64,000 bases of DNA, from positions 19,040,858-19,104,857 of the forward strand of contig NC_067117.1 in the NCBI RefSeq assembly GCF_021347895.1, written 5' to 3'. Below the pieces are notes generated by a model, which had not been told where the DNA came from, made no database searches, and saw nothing but the letters and a program-made list of their open reading frames with translations. This DNA is from Acanthochromis polyacanthus (Eukaryota; Chordata; Actinopteri; Pomacentridae). Numbering within the stretch: the first letter of the stretch is position 1; each line of letters starts with the position of its first letter. This document shows positions 1-16,493 of the stretch, in pieces. Made by a program: the position numbers and the translations under genes.

Positions 1-140
1 CAGTCCAGTCAATCACGGAGGCAGCAGTGGGGCTGACGGAGAGGCTCAGTGAGGAGATAGCTCCTTCTTTGACAGGGGAGTGGTGCTGTAGCGCTGGAGC
101 CCGGCTGTGCACTGACAAAGGGAGTCACAGTCAAATGCTT
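1..140. other. Unresolved moderately GC-rich edge sequence
   Basis: The first 140 bases are richer in GC than what follows and may be the edge of an exon or promoter of a neighbouring gene. No protein similarity is visible in any frame, so no gene is called. Confidence 0.25.
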
Positions 141-215
141 GACACAACGAGCTGCCTCTGACTTTTCTCTGTCTTGCACTTCCTCTCATGTGAGCTCAAC
201 TATCTCGCTCTCATT

Positions 216-222
<7 letters not shown>

Positions 223-250
<28 letters not shown>
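223..250. repeat. (CT)n microsatellite
   Basis: About 14 CT units. Confidence 0.95.
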
Positions 251-254
<4 letters not shown>

Positions 255-391
255 CACTACCCTTAATTCTTCTTTCAGAGAAGACACAGTTGCTCTGCCC
301 TATCACCCCCCAGTAACTTTTTGGCAGTGCTGCCCCTTCACCAAAAGCAGAAGGCGGGGGTAAAAGAGAGAGAGAGGCAGGAGGTTGTGGA

Positions 392-394
<3 letters not shown>

Positions 395-479
<85 letters not shown>
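395..479. repeat. (TG)n microsatellite
   Basis: About 42 uninterrupted TG units. ORFs across it (Val-Cys or Thr-His runs) are artefacts. Confidence 0.97.
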
Positions 480-480
<1 letters not shown>

Positions 481-1547
481 GTAGAGAAAGAGAACGAAAG
501 AGCGACAGATTGTGTAGTCACTTGTGTCTGGCAGACAATAGCAGGAAGTGTCGCTTTAGGATGCACAAAGTACACAGGACTGAAAAACGAAAACTGCATC
601 AAGCATGAACCATTAATGAAGTATCAAAAAACATCTTAAAATGGGACAAATAATACTGAAACAGCAATGTCACAATTTTTAAAAATGTATTTATTTTTTT
701 TGGTTTATTTTATTTGACAGTGAAACATAATTAACACAGTTTTGTGCTATGAGATGATGAAAACGAAATGGAAAGTTTTAACACATTCATAAGTTTTGTC
801 TTTTTTGATTCAGAATACCCACACAGCCCAGTCAGTTTAGCATGTGATTACTTGTTCTCTTAATAAAATATTCAGATTTTCAACAACTTCAAATATATAT
901 ATGACTATGCCAACACACTTTTATATATTTTTTAAATGCAGTAATCAACCTGTAGGGCTTATCGAAGGCAGAGGATAGCATTTTGCAGTGAGCCTTTTTT
1001 GACCCAGTCAAGCTTTTACTCCAGTGTAAACACACAAATTCAGTGGGATTACATATACATAAGGCAACGTATTTTACACCAGCATGTACATTTCAGATTG
1101 AGTAAACTAATGAAGGGAGAAAACAGACAGAAAGTTTGTGGATTGAATAAAAAATAGTTCCACAGTTTTATAATTTTTTTACTAATTTTATTTTATTGTG
1201 TTATTTTCTGATAAGCCGTCTTTATTATTCATGGTTTTCCTATTAATTTTAGCAGCTGAATTCGTAGCAAGCACAGGGTATTTTACCAGGAAAGTTACTG
1301 TAAATGTATTCTTTTTCTCATGTACTGTAATTTGGGGAAACGTACATTTCCCCGGAAATACAAGCGGAAAAGACACGTTACTGCGTGTGGTTTTGTCAGA
1401 TTTGTCACCACCGTGATGTGAGCAGCACGAGATTCATTCATATAAAACTCTGCAGCATCAGAAAAAGCCAAACCAGTGTTCAGTAGATTTTAATACAACA
1501 TACCAATAAGTCATTGGACAAAGATGGCGCATATGCATTCAATATAC
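480..1547. other. Intergenic, nothing recognised
   Basis: AT-rich DNA without a convincing ORF, repeat or RNA gene. Confidence 0.6.
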
Positions 1548-3203
1548 TCAGATAAGCCACAACATTAAAACCACTTGCCTGGGATTAAGCTGTTTTCCAC
1601 TGCGGGGACACGCAGTTCGTGTTAGGGCGGCCCAACTCCTTGTGCTTGTTCCAACCAGTGGTGGAAGCAGACTATTTTTATAGGGGTGGTCAAGCTGAGA
1701 CCCACCTACCTGGAGGTGGCCTACCTTGAATTTCCTGTTGGAAAAATAGTCATTTCTGTTGTGACTCGCTCTTATTTTTTGTTTATGCAAGGAAGACTGA
1801 AATAAAAAAGTACACTGTGATTATGCATATTTATAACAAGCGTTATCATGTAACTCTTAATTGCTAAAGTCATGCTGCATTACATTGTTGATAAGGCTCA
1901 CAAGATAAGTGTAATTTCAGAGAAGTACATAAACACCTAACTGCTTGTACAAGAATCTATATAAGAGCTTTGGAATACAATAAAAGCTAAACCTAAATGC
2001 TTAAGCTACATATACTCAATACACATATAAAGAATGAATATATACTGTCCATACATTTTTCAATTACAATAATACAAATCTCTGAATTGCTACAAAATGT
2101 AACATTTTCTGATTAGTCAGATCTACTTGGTTGTATTTGTTGAAGTGGAGGGTGGTTGCACTGCTGAAATACATCTGTGTGGGAACAACAACAACAGAAA
2201 TGGTTCTGCATAAAGTACTGCCATAAAATGGTAGTTACTGGATGTAACTTTAGTTTTCTGAGTAATTGCTTAGCCCTCTAATAGGCTTCACAATTGGATG
2301 ACCACTCCTCTGGTCAATCTTTGGCTATGTACTTGGAACTGCACCTGTAAAACTTCTCTCAAGGCCATTTTTGGGAGAGAAAATCATAACCTGGACTATG
2401 GAGTGTGTGAGCGGCAGTGAAGTAAAACCACTATCCCGGACTTTTTAGTGATTGGTTAAACTTGGAGAGGATGGTGAGTACTATTTTTCCTGTTCTCCTG
2501 ATGTCCATGTCAAGTAACAGTCTCCTCCTCTTTAACGTCACAATCGACAACTTAAAATTTGCTGCATAGGCTAACAAAACAAACCTATTCTAATTCGTTC
2601 ATGCTCATAGAACCAGAGTTATGCTCAGTACCTGCTACTTGTCCTTGTTTTGGAAAACTCTGAATTAATATGGCCCACCCTGTGGGATCCTACACTACAA
2701 TGAAAACCGCTCAAAAGGACCAAGAATTGGGACATTCCTGTAAGCATTGGCAATGGAAAAGCACTTGTGCCACCAAAACAGCTTTGACTTGTCAGGACTC
2801 AGGACCTCTTAGGGTGTTCTTGGGCATTTGACATGTTAACAGTAGATCCTTTGGGTCTTTGTGGGATGTGGCCTCAGTGGATCAGGCTTGTTCTGGATTT
2901 GATAAGTTTGGAGGCAACTCTTCGAGGTCCTTGTCACGTTCCTCGAGCTGTTCCTGAGCAGTTTTTGAGGTGTAGCAGGGTGCATCATCCTGCTGGGGGA
3001 GGCTGCAGCCATCTGGGAGTGCTATTACTATGGGGTGGGTGTTGCTGTGGCGTTTTGTCTGCTACAATGTTGTAGTGAGTGTTGGGTGTCAGTAGCCACA
3101 TGAACGCCAGAACTCAAGGTTTTTCTGCATAAAACTGCACTGTAACAAAATGGTCAGTGTTGTACGTCACTGTCAGCGGTGGTAATGTTGTGGCCAATTG
3201 ATA
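1548..3203 (-). mobile_element. Eroded Tc1/mariner-type transposon
   Basis: The left end GATAAGCCACAACATTAAAA (1,551-1,570) and right end GTGGTAATGTTGTGGCCAATT (from 3,179) are inverted copies of the terminus of a common fish Tc1-like transposon. On the minus strand near 3,010-2,800 a broken transposase C-terminal region can be read: QQDDAPCYTSKTAQEQLEER (compare QQDNAPCHTA in active relatives), then SNPEQA followed by a stop. The stretch 1,600-2,640 has no transposase similarity I can see and may be a later insertion or heavily decayed. A further partial end (GGCCACAACATTCTCACCTG) lies at 3,210-3,229. Confidence 0.7.
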
Positions 3204-3229
3204 CAGCATGGCCACAACATTCTCACCTG

Positions 3230-5082
3230 ATATTGTATCATTGTCTTACGTCAGATTCTTTAGCTTCTGCAGCATATTTAGAATAAACACATAATCTTGT
3301 AAAACGTGACTCCACGATGACAAACTGTGAACAGTATTCTGCAGTGAGGGATGCCGCACAGCCAATATCATAATCTCATTAAATTTTAAAGATTCTTGAA
3401 AGGCGGGCTGCAACTAATACTCAGTTTGCTTTCATTATCTCTTCATCAATAATATGTTTTATTCTGCCCTTTATGGAAGCAAAACATTTTTCTTGCGACC
3501 TGCCACAAACTTTTCTGCAGACATGACAATGCCACAGACAGACATAACAAATCAGCAGCAGACAGCTAAGCCAGCACACGTTAGCCCTGTTAGGCTGAAT
3601 TAACCTCTGTTGATTTTAGGGCGTGCATGCTCCATGATTCCTTCTGTCTGAGGAAGAGAAATGCAGCTAAAGGGTCAACAGCTCTTCTGACCTTAACTGT
3701 TGTGTGGTCTGGCTCCCTCTGCTACTGCACTAGCAGCTATGGATTAGCTTTCTGGTTCAAATGTAACTTCATCCTTTGGGAAAACATACTGACCAAAAGG
3801 AAGTCATGTTTTGGGGTTATGACCCTTTGTCCCCATGGCAAGCGAGAGCGAATCTGATGCTGGATTTCCCTGGTCTCAGTCTCCTCAAACAAACTTTACA
3901 AAGAGAATGCGATGTGGAAACTTCATGCCAAAAAGCAAACAAAAAAGCAACAAATTCCTAGTTGCTATATTACATTTTTCGTGAGAAAAAAATAGTGGAT
4001 GCATATTGTGCCTCAATAGAACACAAATTTCAGCAATTTATACAAATGCTTTTGTCTGTTTCAAGATTTTAGTTTTAATCTCCCAAGAGTCAATTAACCA
4101 GGATTATCATTCCATTAAAACATATGTGGTTTTTAATGTGCAAAAAACAAACAATCTGCATTAGATGAACCCACTTTCCCAGGCCTCTGAACAAAAAGAT
4201 TTCTCACAGTCTGTGCAATTAGTGGAAGTAGGGCACTTTATTCGAGGTGATACAAATAGCAAACCTGTTCCTTTTAGACGGCAGAGAGGAAAAGGAGGAG
4301 CAAAAAGACGCCAAGGCTGATAAGAAGCAGGTTAGAAGTCCTTGAGGAACACAATGGGATCTGCATCATGTGGAAACATGAGGTGCACACGGCCTGTTAA
4401 AAGTCCCGAAAGATCAGTGTGTGGAAGAGCAGTGAGAAAGGAGGGGGGCGCCTTTATCTCCCAGTGCAGTCGAGACAGATCACAAAAGGAAAAAATACTG
4501 GATATGTCTCAGCCTACGACCAACCAGATTTTTTTCCCCCAGTCTTCTTTTAAACTTTATGTGCTTTATGATTGCTCCTCGTGGCGTTTGCAAGAAAATT
4601 TCTGCTGTGAGAACAGAGTTTAGAAACTTCCTCAGTTGGCTGAGCATCAGATTTGCCTCAATAAGTTTATTCTCTCTCCTTCCCTCTAGATATTGTCTCA
4701 AATGTGTTAATAGCAGCATTTATATGATAGTTTCAGGGACCAAAACCAATACCTTGCTTTTGTTAGTTCTTTAGAGGCCAGAAACATTATTTTCTCCACA
4801 AACGTTTTTGTTTAAAGAGGCCCTCCAGTGAAGTTTTTTTTCACGTTCACATGTTCTTTTTTAATATGCTGGACGACAGCCTGAACGAAATAACCAGTCA
4901 GCACCACCTTGAAACTGTTGACAGTCTCAAAAACACAAATTCAGGATTTGATATGAAACAAATCTAAGGAGCCGATCCCTGAAACTTGTAGGTTCAGCCT
5001 TGAATTATGTTCATTTTGTCGTATATAATAATAAGGGAACGTTGTTTTTTCTACACCGACAAATCAGGGGGAAAAAAAGAAT
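3230..5082. other. Intergenic, nothing recognised
   Basis: Only short chance ORFs. A trace of a dispersed repeat near 3,407 is the sole feature. Confidence 0.55.
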
Positions 5083-5136
5083 GTTTTACCTTGCTCACAT
5101 GTTTCGACGGCGCTTGCCGTCTTCATCAGAGCGTCA
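5083..5136 (-). ncRNA. Hammerhead ribozyme-like motif, left arm (inverted, probably uncleavable)
   Basis: On the minus strand CTGATGA is at 5129-5123. Stem II GACGGC/GCCGTC closes an AAGC loop. GAAAC is at 5105-5101 and palindromic ACATGT at 5102-5097. Stem I GCT/AGC pairs perfectly for three bases. Position 17 (complement of 5096) is G, which hammerheads do not cleave. The same extra A after CTGATGA is present as in the right arm. Confidence 0.45.
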
Positions 5137-5348
5137 TCTGACGTGTGCTGACGTGTCCTTTTTATCAGGTGACGGTCTGACAGGCGGCCACGCCCCCCGC
5201 CGTCCGGTGGTCTCTGGAGGATGGAGTCCCAGGGATGCAAGAGGGTGTAGGCCCCCTCGTAACGGTTCATGGAGCAGCTCGCCTGTTTCCAGATCTCTAT
5301 GACCTCCTTAATCCATCGTCCAAACGATGGGTGTGTGCACACGTCGGA

Positions 5349-5402
5349 AGACGTTCTGATGAAGACGGCAGATGCCGTTGAAACATGTCAGCAAGGTAAA
5401 AC
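5349..5402 (+). ncRNA. Hammerhead ribozyme-like motif, right arm
   Basis: Core CTGATGA is at 5356-5362. Stem II ACGGC/GCCGT closes an AGAT loop. GAAAC is at 5380-5384. Stem III is the self-complementary ACATGT (5383-5388), which would favour a dimeric ribozyme. Position 17 is C (5389), the expected cleavage site. Stem I is short: TT and G at 5355-5353 against AGC at 5390-5392, with one G-U pair. One extra A between CTGATGA and stem II departs from the canonical core, so activity is uncertain. Confidence 0.5.
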
Positions 5403-8400
5403 TCTGTGTTTTTTTTTGTTTGTTTTTTTTTTACTGATGGTGGGTGTTACCTTGTAGGCTGAGGCTTTCTATATCATTATTTCTCTACAGAATCAGCTTT
5501 AAAACATTAATTTTAAACATGTATGGCTGAATAACTTCAATTTTCAAGTGTAGAGTGCATTTACATATGAGCTGGTGTGCTTTAGCTGCAGCAAGTAGAG
5601 TGCAGTGGCTGAAAGTTCAATGATCTGCACTTTCTGAAAGAAGTAGCAGTTTGATCGAAGCCCTTTAAGACAATAAGGGATCATGGAGGGAAAAAACAAC
5701 TTTTAAATATATAACTTTGATAAAGAGTTGGGTTTTCAGTTGTTAGACCAACAATTAGAGAGAAACTATTCCTATTTTCAATATTTCTTTAATAAAAGCA
5801 CAAGAACTTTCTCTGAAAAGTCACATTTTTGTATTTTTTGGGACTGTCATCAAATTTCATGTAATACCAAAACCAACACAGTGCACCACTCCATCCATCA
5901 GAAGTTTCTGACTTTCCTACCAACTGTAAACACTATACTCATTCATTATGACATTCACAAATAAAACCCTTCTGCAGTTATAAAACTGTTGTGGCAGTAA
6001 ATAATGCAGATGTTGGGAAGTATTTTCAGCTGCGGACTGATACACATTTGTTGGTCTTTATGGCATCAAGATTGTTTGTGTGAGGCTAACACAAAATTAA
6101 GCACAGTTCTCATGGTAACTGAATGAAGAAACACGTCATTGAACAAGAGCGGAAATCTGACATTTTTCAGTACTTGGCGTTTTTGAAAAAAACTTGTTGA
6201 GGTTCAACAGCTGTACTGTACAATACCACCGTTGCTGTCTAAAGGTAGACATCTCATGTGTGGGTCAGGATGTCCTCATGAAGAAACAGGTTTACCCACT
6301 GTGCCAAACGTGGTCACATCCTTCCAAGAATGCTGGCTGTTGTGCTTCTCAGCTTTTAATGAAGCCAAGTGGCGAGCCGACCCGTCTCTCGCAGGAAGGG
6401 GGAGTTTCCTGAAAGGTCATGGTTGTTCCAGCCAGACCAAACACTGGCTAATTGCTTTGTTGTTTGTCGGGTCGTTGCCTGTTTTTGTGTTGCGATTTTC
6501 CTTTGTTTAGCATTCCCAAGTATATTACCTGAGCCTGCACAGAAAAGATGGGGAGGACAGTGAGGGGAAGTTTGAAGAATGGGAGACAAAGGAGGGGGGT
6601 GAGGTCAGGCACTGGAAATATGAAGGTAGCATGTGCATGATGGATGCTGTGATTAGGGCCATGAAGGGGCCCCTGTCTCCCTTCATCTCCCAAGCTAAAA
6701 ATAGCAGGAGTAGGAAGGTGCTTATGGGACCTGGGGGGAGGCCTGGAGGGGACAGGACGAACAGGGCCGCTGTAATTGGTGAGAGACAAACAGCTGGGGG
6801 AGTTTTTGAGTGTTATGGGGCTCCACTGCATGCAGCTGTACTCTGTCTTTCAGGCTATAGATTCCTCTCAAATTGTTACATTGCTTCATTCTCTTTCGCA
6901 CACACAGCAGGAAGGAGTGTAATGGGTCCCTGACAGCCAGAGCCCTAAAGAATGAAAGAATGTGCAACATGAGGCAAAGGAACAGCTGTATAGAGGGGGG
7001 CGAAACACGAGGGTGGGGGTGGGGGGGTCAGTTGATTCACAGAAGTAGGGGCGAGGTAGAAGGGATGATGAAAAAACAGTAGGGAGAAGAAAAAAAAAGC
7101 TTTCTGAGAGTAATAATATGTGGAAAGGGTGGACGTTTCTGGAAGTGGAATCAACAGATTTATCGGTTTATGTCAAACATCGGTCTAAATCAACTCCAGA
7201 GCGTCCTGGCTGGAACTGGAAGCCCGGCAGATGTTTTGCTCAGCTGTTGCAGAACCGATTCACAGTCGGGTTGGTGTGCCTCCTATTAAGTGAGCTCTTT
7301 ATGATGAGGCAGCCTTTGGGAACTGGAATGGATAAAAGAGCCTGGATGAAGAAGTCCACTGCAAGGACAACAAACTACAGATCCCCTGTGTATGTGGGTG
7401 TATGTGGGAGGAGGTGGGAGGTAATGGAAAAAAAAACATGAAGTCACCCTAAATAAAAGGGTGCTGGGTATTTAATTTAGTCTCCGCACTACAGCTTGGC
7501 ATCCCCCTCTTCATATGAGCTGTTTACCATCTATTTTGGAGGGAGATGTGACCAAGATACACATCTGTACGTTATGCCTCAGTGTTGTCAGTGTCTGTAT
7601 TTTTATGCTAGAAAGCATCTGCATGTGGTTCAGTGTGGCACTCCCATTTTTTCAGAAGACGAGCTACATTTTTGTTCAGCGTACACACAATGAAGGGAGA
7701 GAAAATAGCAATGAAAAAAAGCGCGGCGAAACCACAGACTTCATGAGATACAGCCAGAAGACCGCAACACCACACATGTAGATGCAAACAGTCAGGCACT
7801 CAGACAAACATGAGTATTTCACTCTGTTTTCAAACTTTGTTTCTCCTCTTTGTGTTGTTCTAGAAAATTTGACACCTACCGTCGACGCACACCTGGATCA
7901 CATGTGCACACTTTCGCTCAGAGAGTTTTTACCTCTGAAGCCTGACTTCTTGTGAAATCCCCTCCTTGCAGCTCTTCTGAAAATACCACCGTCGCCGTGG
8001 TTGGAGATGACACCAATCGCAGCATCTTGGGTGTGTTTGTTGGTGTGTGTCTGCGAGTGTGTGAGATCAAGCAGGAGCTACATGTCACAATGCACCTGCA
8101 CGCCGGCGGAAATGCAGCTCCCCCTCATTACCACAATATACACACATGCACAAACATACACGATTACACACTGGCCACCTGTACTGTCTCTTGTGTGTCT
8201 TGTAACCCTAATACTTGTATTGCTGAACACGCTTTTACTGCTGCTGTGTTGCGGTATGAATTAAATTACATAAACTCTTAATACCAAAATCTCTAAATGA
8301 ATAGCATACTTTAAGGTGGTTTTGTTTAAGAATGAACTTAATAATTTTAATAAAATGTTTGTTGCCATGATGAAACATGAGTAGGGGGCCTTTAAATGCA

Positions 8401-11400
8401 GATATACAAATATAAATGCACACTTTGATAAAAATGATTTCTGCAATAGTTGTTTTAGTACAAATGCAGTTTGTGCCTCGTATAATGATGTTACACAAAT
8501 GTTCGATGTTTGCTTTAAGTGCAGCAGAATACTATCAGTGAGGGCTTCAATGTTTTGTGCACATTTTCACAAAACAACTAAATAGTAATTCTTCATCAAA
8601 GTCGTTATAATCAACATTTTTGATCAACAATAGACCAAACGATGAGCTGCATGTGGAAAGAATCAAATGATACGCTTAACAACAATTCGAGAGCTCAGTA
8701 GTTTGTGCTCTACTGGCCTTATTAGCATCATTTTACCACTTTGTTTTGGTTTTATGGCAACATTTGTTCTCACTGATCTCACCAGTCCCATTTTCAGCCA
8801 GTTTTCAGGGAAAAATATCAAACAGCTCAATATGCACTACATATAAAGCACCAAACACAGGACTGCTGATTACATTTTAGCAGCTAAATAATCATATATT
8901 TACCTCGGGAATAAATGGAGACCATAAAGCAGAACTGAAAGGAGAATAAATACTTCATTTCCACTCTTTATGTGCTCCACATGGATTCTCAGGTTCTCAA
9001 TTGGAAACTCCATGCCAAAAGATCATACATCATAATGTAATAAAATGCAAGCGTTGTCATCTCAAAGTACTTTAGCTGCCTATAGATGGTCAAAAGATCT
9101 TTTTTGTGAAGATTTATGAATAATTTGTTGTTAAAATGTGCACCCAAAACACACATACATGTTTCAAGTCCATGCTTAAGTGATCATCATCTTTTCAGAC
9201 AGGAACACCACATTCATTTCTTCATCCTACCAATCAAAAGTTAAAATGAAACTATCACCTGCATGTATGTGTGAGAAATTAGAAACTGTAAATGACTTTG
9301 AAGGAAGGACTGAGAGGGAGGATGAGAATTAAGAGAGAATTTGAGGATGACTGTGCAGCACTGTGCAGCTTTAGGTTTAAGTATGGGGCAGTAATTTTCT
9401 GGAATACATAAGGACAGTAATTTCCCAGCGTTCGCTTGCTTCTGCAGTGCAGCTCCTCTCATCTGTTTGGACTTTTCTGTAAAACGATTCACTCTGATTT
9501 TGCCTCCAACACTGGCTTTTTACAGCCATAACTTTATGTCAGGGTCTGCAGAGTTGGATATGTTTTGTGTCTCTTTCTGTGCTGTATGTAGGGCAGGGTG
9601 ACCACAGGGCTGAGGAGGAGGTCGACAGGTGTCCCCCTGCCTCCAGCTGTGACTAGAAACTCTCTGTGGTTTTTACCGAGAAAATGCCCCGCTGCAGAGG
9701 CATGAACGAGCTGCACACGAAACACGCAAACCATGTCTGACTGACAATTAGCACGGCCTGTATTACACAATATAATATAAAAGGCTCACACGGTAAAATC
9801 ACATGATACGCAACCTCCCCATCATGTTCACAGAAGTGACATGGTTTGCAGAACCGCTGCAGAAAACCCTACGCAGACGCTCATGCACATCTAGTAGCAC
9901 ACTTTAATACGAAACCTGTATTCTGGTTTATCCACAAACCTGCTCATCTGACTGACATCTCAGTGTAAGGCTTTTTGTGCTCTCTATGTGTCTGTTTGAT
10001 CGCAGTGGAGTCTGAGATGTGAAATGTTCAGGAAACCACAGAGACATTCAGCTGGAGCACCACACAATGACATTTAAGATCATATTCGTATATACACACA
10101 CATTGTAATGAGCAGTAGTCGGAGTTTAAACAGTATTTTTACGCAGTCTACACAGGTGCGCTGCATTGACTGTCCCACAAGTGTGTTATCTGAAGGCTCT
10201 GAAGTTTGTTCCTATTTTTTTTTAACGCATGAAAAGACTAATTGATTGCTGCTTCTTTAAATTAATCCACCTGTAAGGAACATAAAACCATGCAGTTCAT
10301 GTTTTGCTACCAGATTGTTTGTCTTTAAATTTTGAAATCAACAGTTTGTGTAAGGCTGCAGCCCTGAAAATGTGCCACGTGAGGCTTGATGCTAATTAGT
10401 CAAACTCGGAGAAGACGACGGTGATTGTTAAAACGTAAAGAGAACAATGAGCACCACTTTCTCTGCCTTACTGATTTTCTTGCCAAGTGAGTCTTCTTTC
10501 TATAATCGCCATCAGCAAAGTGAAATATGCTAACAAACAGTCCATTGTTCAGTCCATTTCCTACATGCTCATGGAACTGAAGTCCACTCACTACTTGTTG
10601 TTGTTGATTTGGTGCGTTCTGAGTTAATGCTGCAGTCAGAGCTGCTGAGTTTATGCAAGTTTTCATATAAGCCAAGAGAGGCAAGGTACCAGTAAGATGA
10701 AAGCAGGCAAGATCCCAGAAGGGAAATTTTCTTTTATACAAAACAGTTGGTGTTGTGTAAACTAAACTAAACCATCTATCCATTCTATGGGCATTATAAG
10801 TCTTGGATGCTAAATTAATATTTGGATCCCACCACAACAACCAAGTGTTCGGATATTTGGGTCCAGGCCTACATAATTTTCATAAGGAACATCATGCTTT
10901 GCTGAAGGAGACTTAAACCTAGTGACTGAGACCATAAACTCATCAGGTAAATGTTTAGTGTGACAACAAATCAACTTAGAAGTCAGTGATTTTCTCATAG
11001 ATCTCTATACGATCAGGCTTTGTTTTACCATCACAAGAGTTCCCTCCTGCTGGCAATTACAAAGAATGCTGTCGGTCACTTTAGCATTGGGTTCACTTTT
11101 CAGATTTTAGAGGTTACATCCATCTTTTGTATACAGTCTGTGATGGCAGGATTTGTTGACAAACCAAAGAATCGGACACGTTTTTGGTCCAACTATGAAA
11201 TGTCACAAGATCAAAGTTATTACAGTTTTGCTTGAGTTAAACATGATTATCTGCACACAATTTTATCCCACTCTATACAGAAATGTTAAGATCTGCTAGT
11301 GGGACTAGTGGAAAAAATGAGCGGTTCACCAAAGTTTATAGGATTCATCCTCTGGGGAACATTAATGTCTACACAGAAATTGGAACAAAGTGGTGGCCTC

Positions 11401-12859
11401 ACAAATATTTCCATCTCTGGAGCCATCCTGCTATTGTGGTTAAAGATATACATGGCATATAATCAGTGTACACAGAGAATGAGTAGAATCTGTCTCATTG
11501 AAGCAGTAAAAAAATTGTCTTCAAGGACTAGTTAACAATATTTGTAGAATATAACAACTTTTATCCTTAAAATTGTGGTTGAAGTGAGGTTTTAAACTGA
11601 AAAAAACAACGGTAAACTATTATTGTTGGTACATTTAGATTGACGTTTGGATGCAGGGGATGAAAGGTATTCACAGTATGACAAAGTATAAGTTCAAGAC
11701 ACTTACAGTCTAGAAAGACATCTGTGGTAGAAACTCTGCAATTCTTATAGACTTAAATAAGAAGCTTTTTTTTCAGTTTCATAATTCAACACTGAAAACT
11801 TTCACTCTCTTCTGAACATCAAATAGGTGCAAGACCCATTCTGGTTTTCAAACCAAAGTACTCATCTTGTCACTACGGGGACTATTTTCAACTGTCAGCT
11901 TCCATGAAGTGACGACGAACAACACACGGCCAAAAGCAATGCTGAGAAAACTGTCAAAAATAAGGTAATTTTTCCTCATCCTTTTGCACACTTCTGCTCG
12001 TGAGAAAAATCAACTGAAACCTCTCAGTGCGTCACTACGAGCACGGTTAGTTTTTCTTTCTTGAAGGATTTTACCGAAACTCAGAGATGTTAATCAGGTT
12101 GGTCTAATTAGAGTCGATCCTTGTTCTGAATATTATTTCCAGAAAAACTCTGCAGTGTGTGTGTTTTATTTATTTTTTCTAAGAAATACCCCACATTAAA
12201 GCCTGAACTCTGTTACAGCCCGGCTGAGTCTGCTGCAGTGGAGGTTTGTTCACTTTCTCTGTTAAATATCTTCAGTTCTTCTGGAGAATGAAACCAGTGA
12301 CCTTTCATTTGTATGCAGCGATGTAGTTTTAGGACGTGAACTGAAAAACACAACAACTTCACTTTGAAGCCTAACCAGAGCATTTGCATGCGACTCCTTT
12401 ACTGAGGGAAAAAAAAGCAAAGTCTCACAGTCATTAGACTGACGCTCATATTGCTTGTTGGACTCCTTGGAGTCTGCATAACAGAAGAAAATAAATATTA
12501 CATAGCTTCAAATCAAATTAAATTAATTGAATCAATTTGTATAAATTAGGTTTCATAATTGCAGCAGAAGAAAAGGAAATGAATGATTAAAATTAACAAT
12601 TAGAGGGCAGATATACAGTTAAAGCAAACTGACAACACAAGAGTGAAAAGTGTGCGTTTGCTCTGACACGGTTCATTGCTCACAGTAAATACCTAAATCA
12701 TTCGAAACCACAATTATCTGCGTTTATTGACAGCACCTTAGAATTAATCAGCATGAATCGTCCAACTTTCCAGCCAAACTCCATGCATAATAAAATCAGA
12801 GCCATTATAGAAACCACATGACTGAAGTGGCTAAAAACTGAATAAACACAATGGTATGC

Positions 12860-12863
<4 letters not shown>
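5403..12863. other. Intergenic, no gene recognised
   Basis: About 7.5 kb without a supported gene. The longest ORF is 146 codons at 10,840-10,400 (minus), which shows no family motif, domain or splice context I recognise. G-rich tracts occur at 6,995-7,030. Confidence 0.5.

Positions 12864-12931
<68 letters not shown>
12864..12931. repeat. (TG)n microsatellite
   Basis: About 34 TG units, followed by a weaker CACACA cluster at 13,041-13,070. Confidence 0.97.
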
Positions 12932-12932
<1 letters not shown>

Positions 12933-13820
12933 TGCGCAGTCAGAGTATAAATATAGGGCAAACGGGAAAACATGGAGGAAATGTTTGGCCATTAATGCGA
13001 CTTTGCAGCCATTATTTTCCAAGGAGAACACTTCCTTACTCACACACAAACACACACATTCTCACACACTGCCTCTTCCCACTCTTCCCACTTCCTTTTG
13101 CCTGGAAAGTAAGAAGGGCAGAAGAACAACAAAAATTAAAAGAGAAGAAAACGAGCCATGGTGTTTTTTCCTCTTTGGAACCCAGCTCAGGGGGAAGAGA
13201 GGATGGAAAAAATGAGAAATATGTTGAGAGAAAGAAAATATTCCTCATTCCATCGTTGTTGTTTTTTTCTCTCGGTGTAATTAACATGTTTTTTTTTCTG
13301 TCTCACTCTTTACAACAATGCAAATTAAGACCGCCCAGCTTGTAATAACAAACAATACCATTATTCACACTGCTACTGTGAGGGTGCTACATGCCAGAAT
13401 CTCCCGTGAAATGCAGCGTTATTAATGTTCTGGGTGTATTTTCTCTGCGTCTCCACCGAGAACGTTGCTTTGCCCCATGGAGGGCCTGAGAGCAGAGGAG
13501 CGTTCACGGGCCGTGCATGCGTTCCTCACATTCTGAACCAAAACCACATGGTGGGTTTAGCCCTAATGATATTTGGATGACTTGCATAAAGGGCATCCAA
13601 CATCCACTCTAGATAAGTGGGCAAATAATCTGTAGAAAAGAAGGGGAAAAAAGAACGCTCTCTCTTTTGCCACATAGGGTCACACGCAGACAGTCAATGC
13701 GTAGCATGAGCTTCACATTACTGATCCGACTGCATCGTTTTCTTGTCGTTTTTTCCCCTTCGCTTCGTCCTCTCATCGTGACTGGCTGTTTAGTTTGAAA
13801 TAAAACTCTGTGTCTCTCTG

Positions 13821-16493
<2,673 letters not shown>

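Larger units (their letters stand above)
5083..5402 (-). mobile_element. Penelope-like element fragment bounded by inverted hammerhead-like motifs
   Basis: The minus-strand frame at about 5,330-5,205 reads IKEVIEIWKQ, then MNRYEGAYTLLHPWDSIL. I recognise this as the C-terminal tail that follows the GIY-YIG endonuclease in fish Penelope-like retroelements. The fragment is flanked by an inverted repeat of about 52 bases: 5,083-5,136 against 5,349-5,402, sharing GTTTTACCTTGCT at the outer end. Each arm contains CTGATGA, a stem-loop, GAAAC and the palindrome ACATGT. Penelope-like elements are known to carry hammerhead ribozymes in their terminal repeats. The rest of the reverse transcriptase is absent, so this is a dead 5'-truncated remnant. 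Confidence 0.8.

Noticed and set aside
303..639. ORFs of repeated Val-Cys or Thr-His across microsatellites (also 12,700-13,345 and 13,609-14,084)
   Set aside because: They exist only because dinucleotide repeats have no stops; there is no flanking protein similarity.
10400..10840. 146-codon minus-strand ORF in intergenic DNA
   Set aside because: No recognisable motif, no splice context, and composition like the surrounding DNA. Treated as chance.
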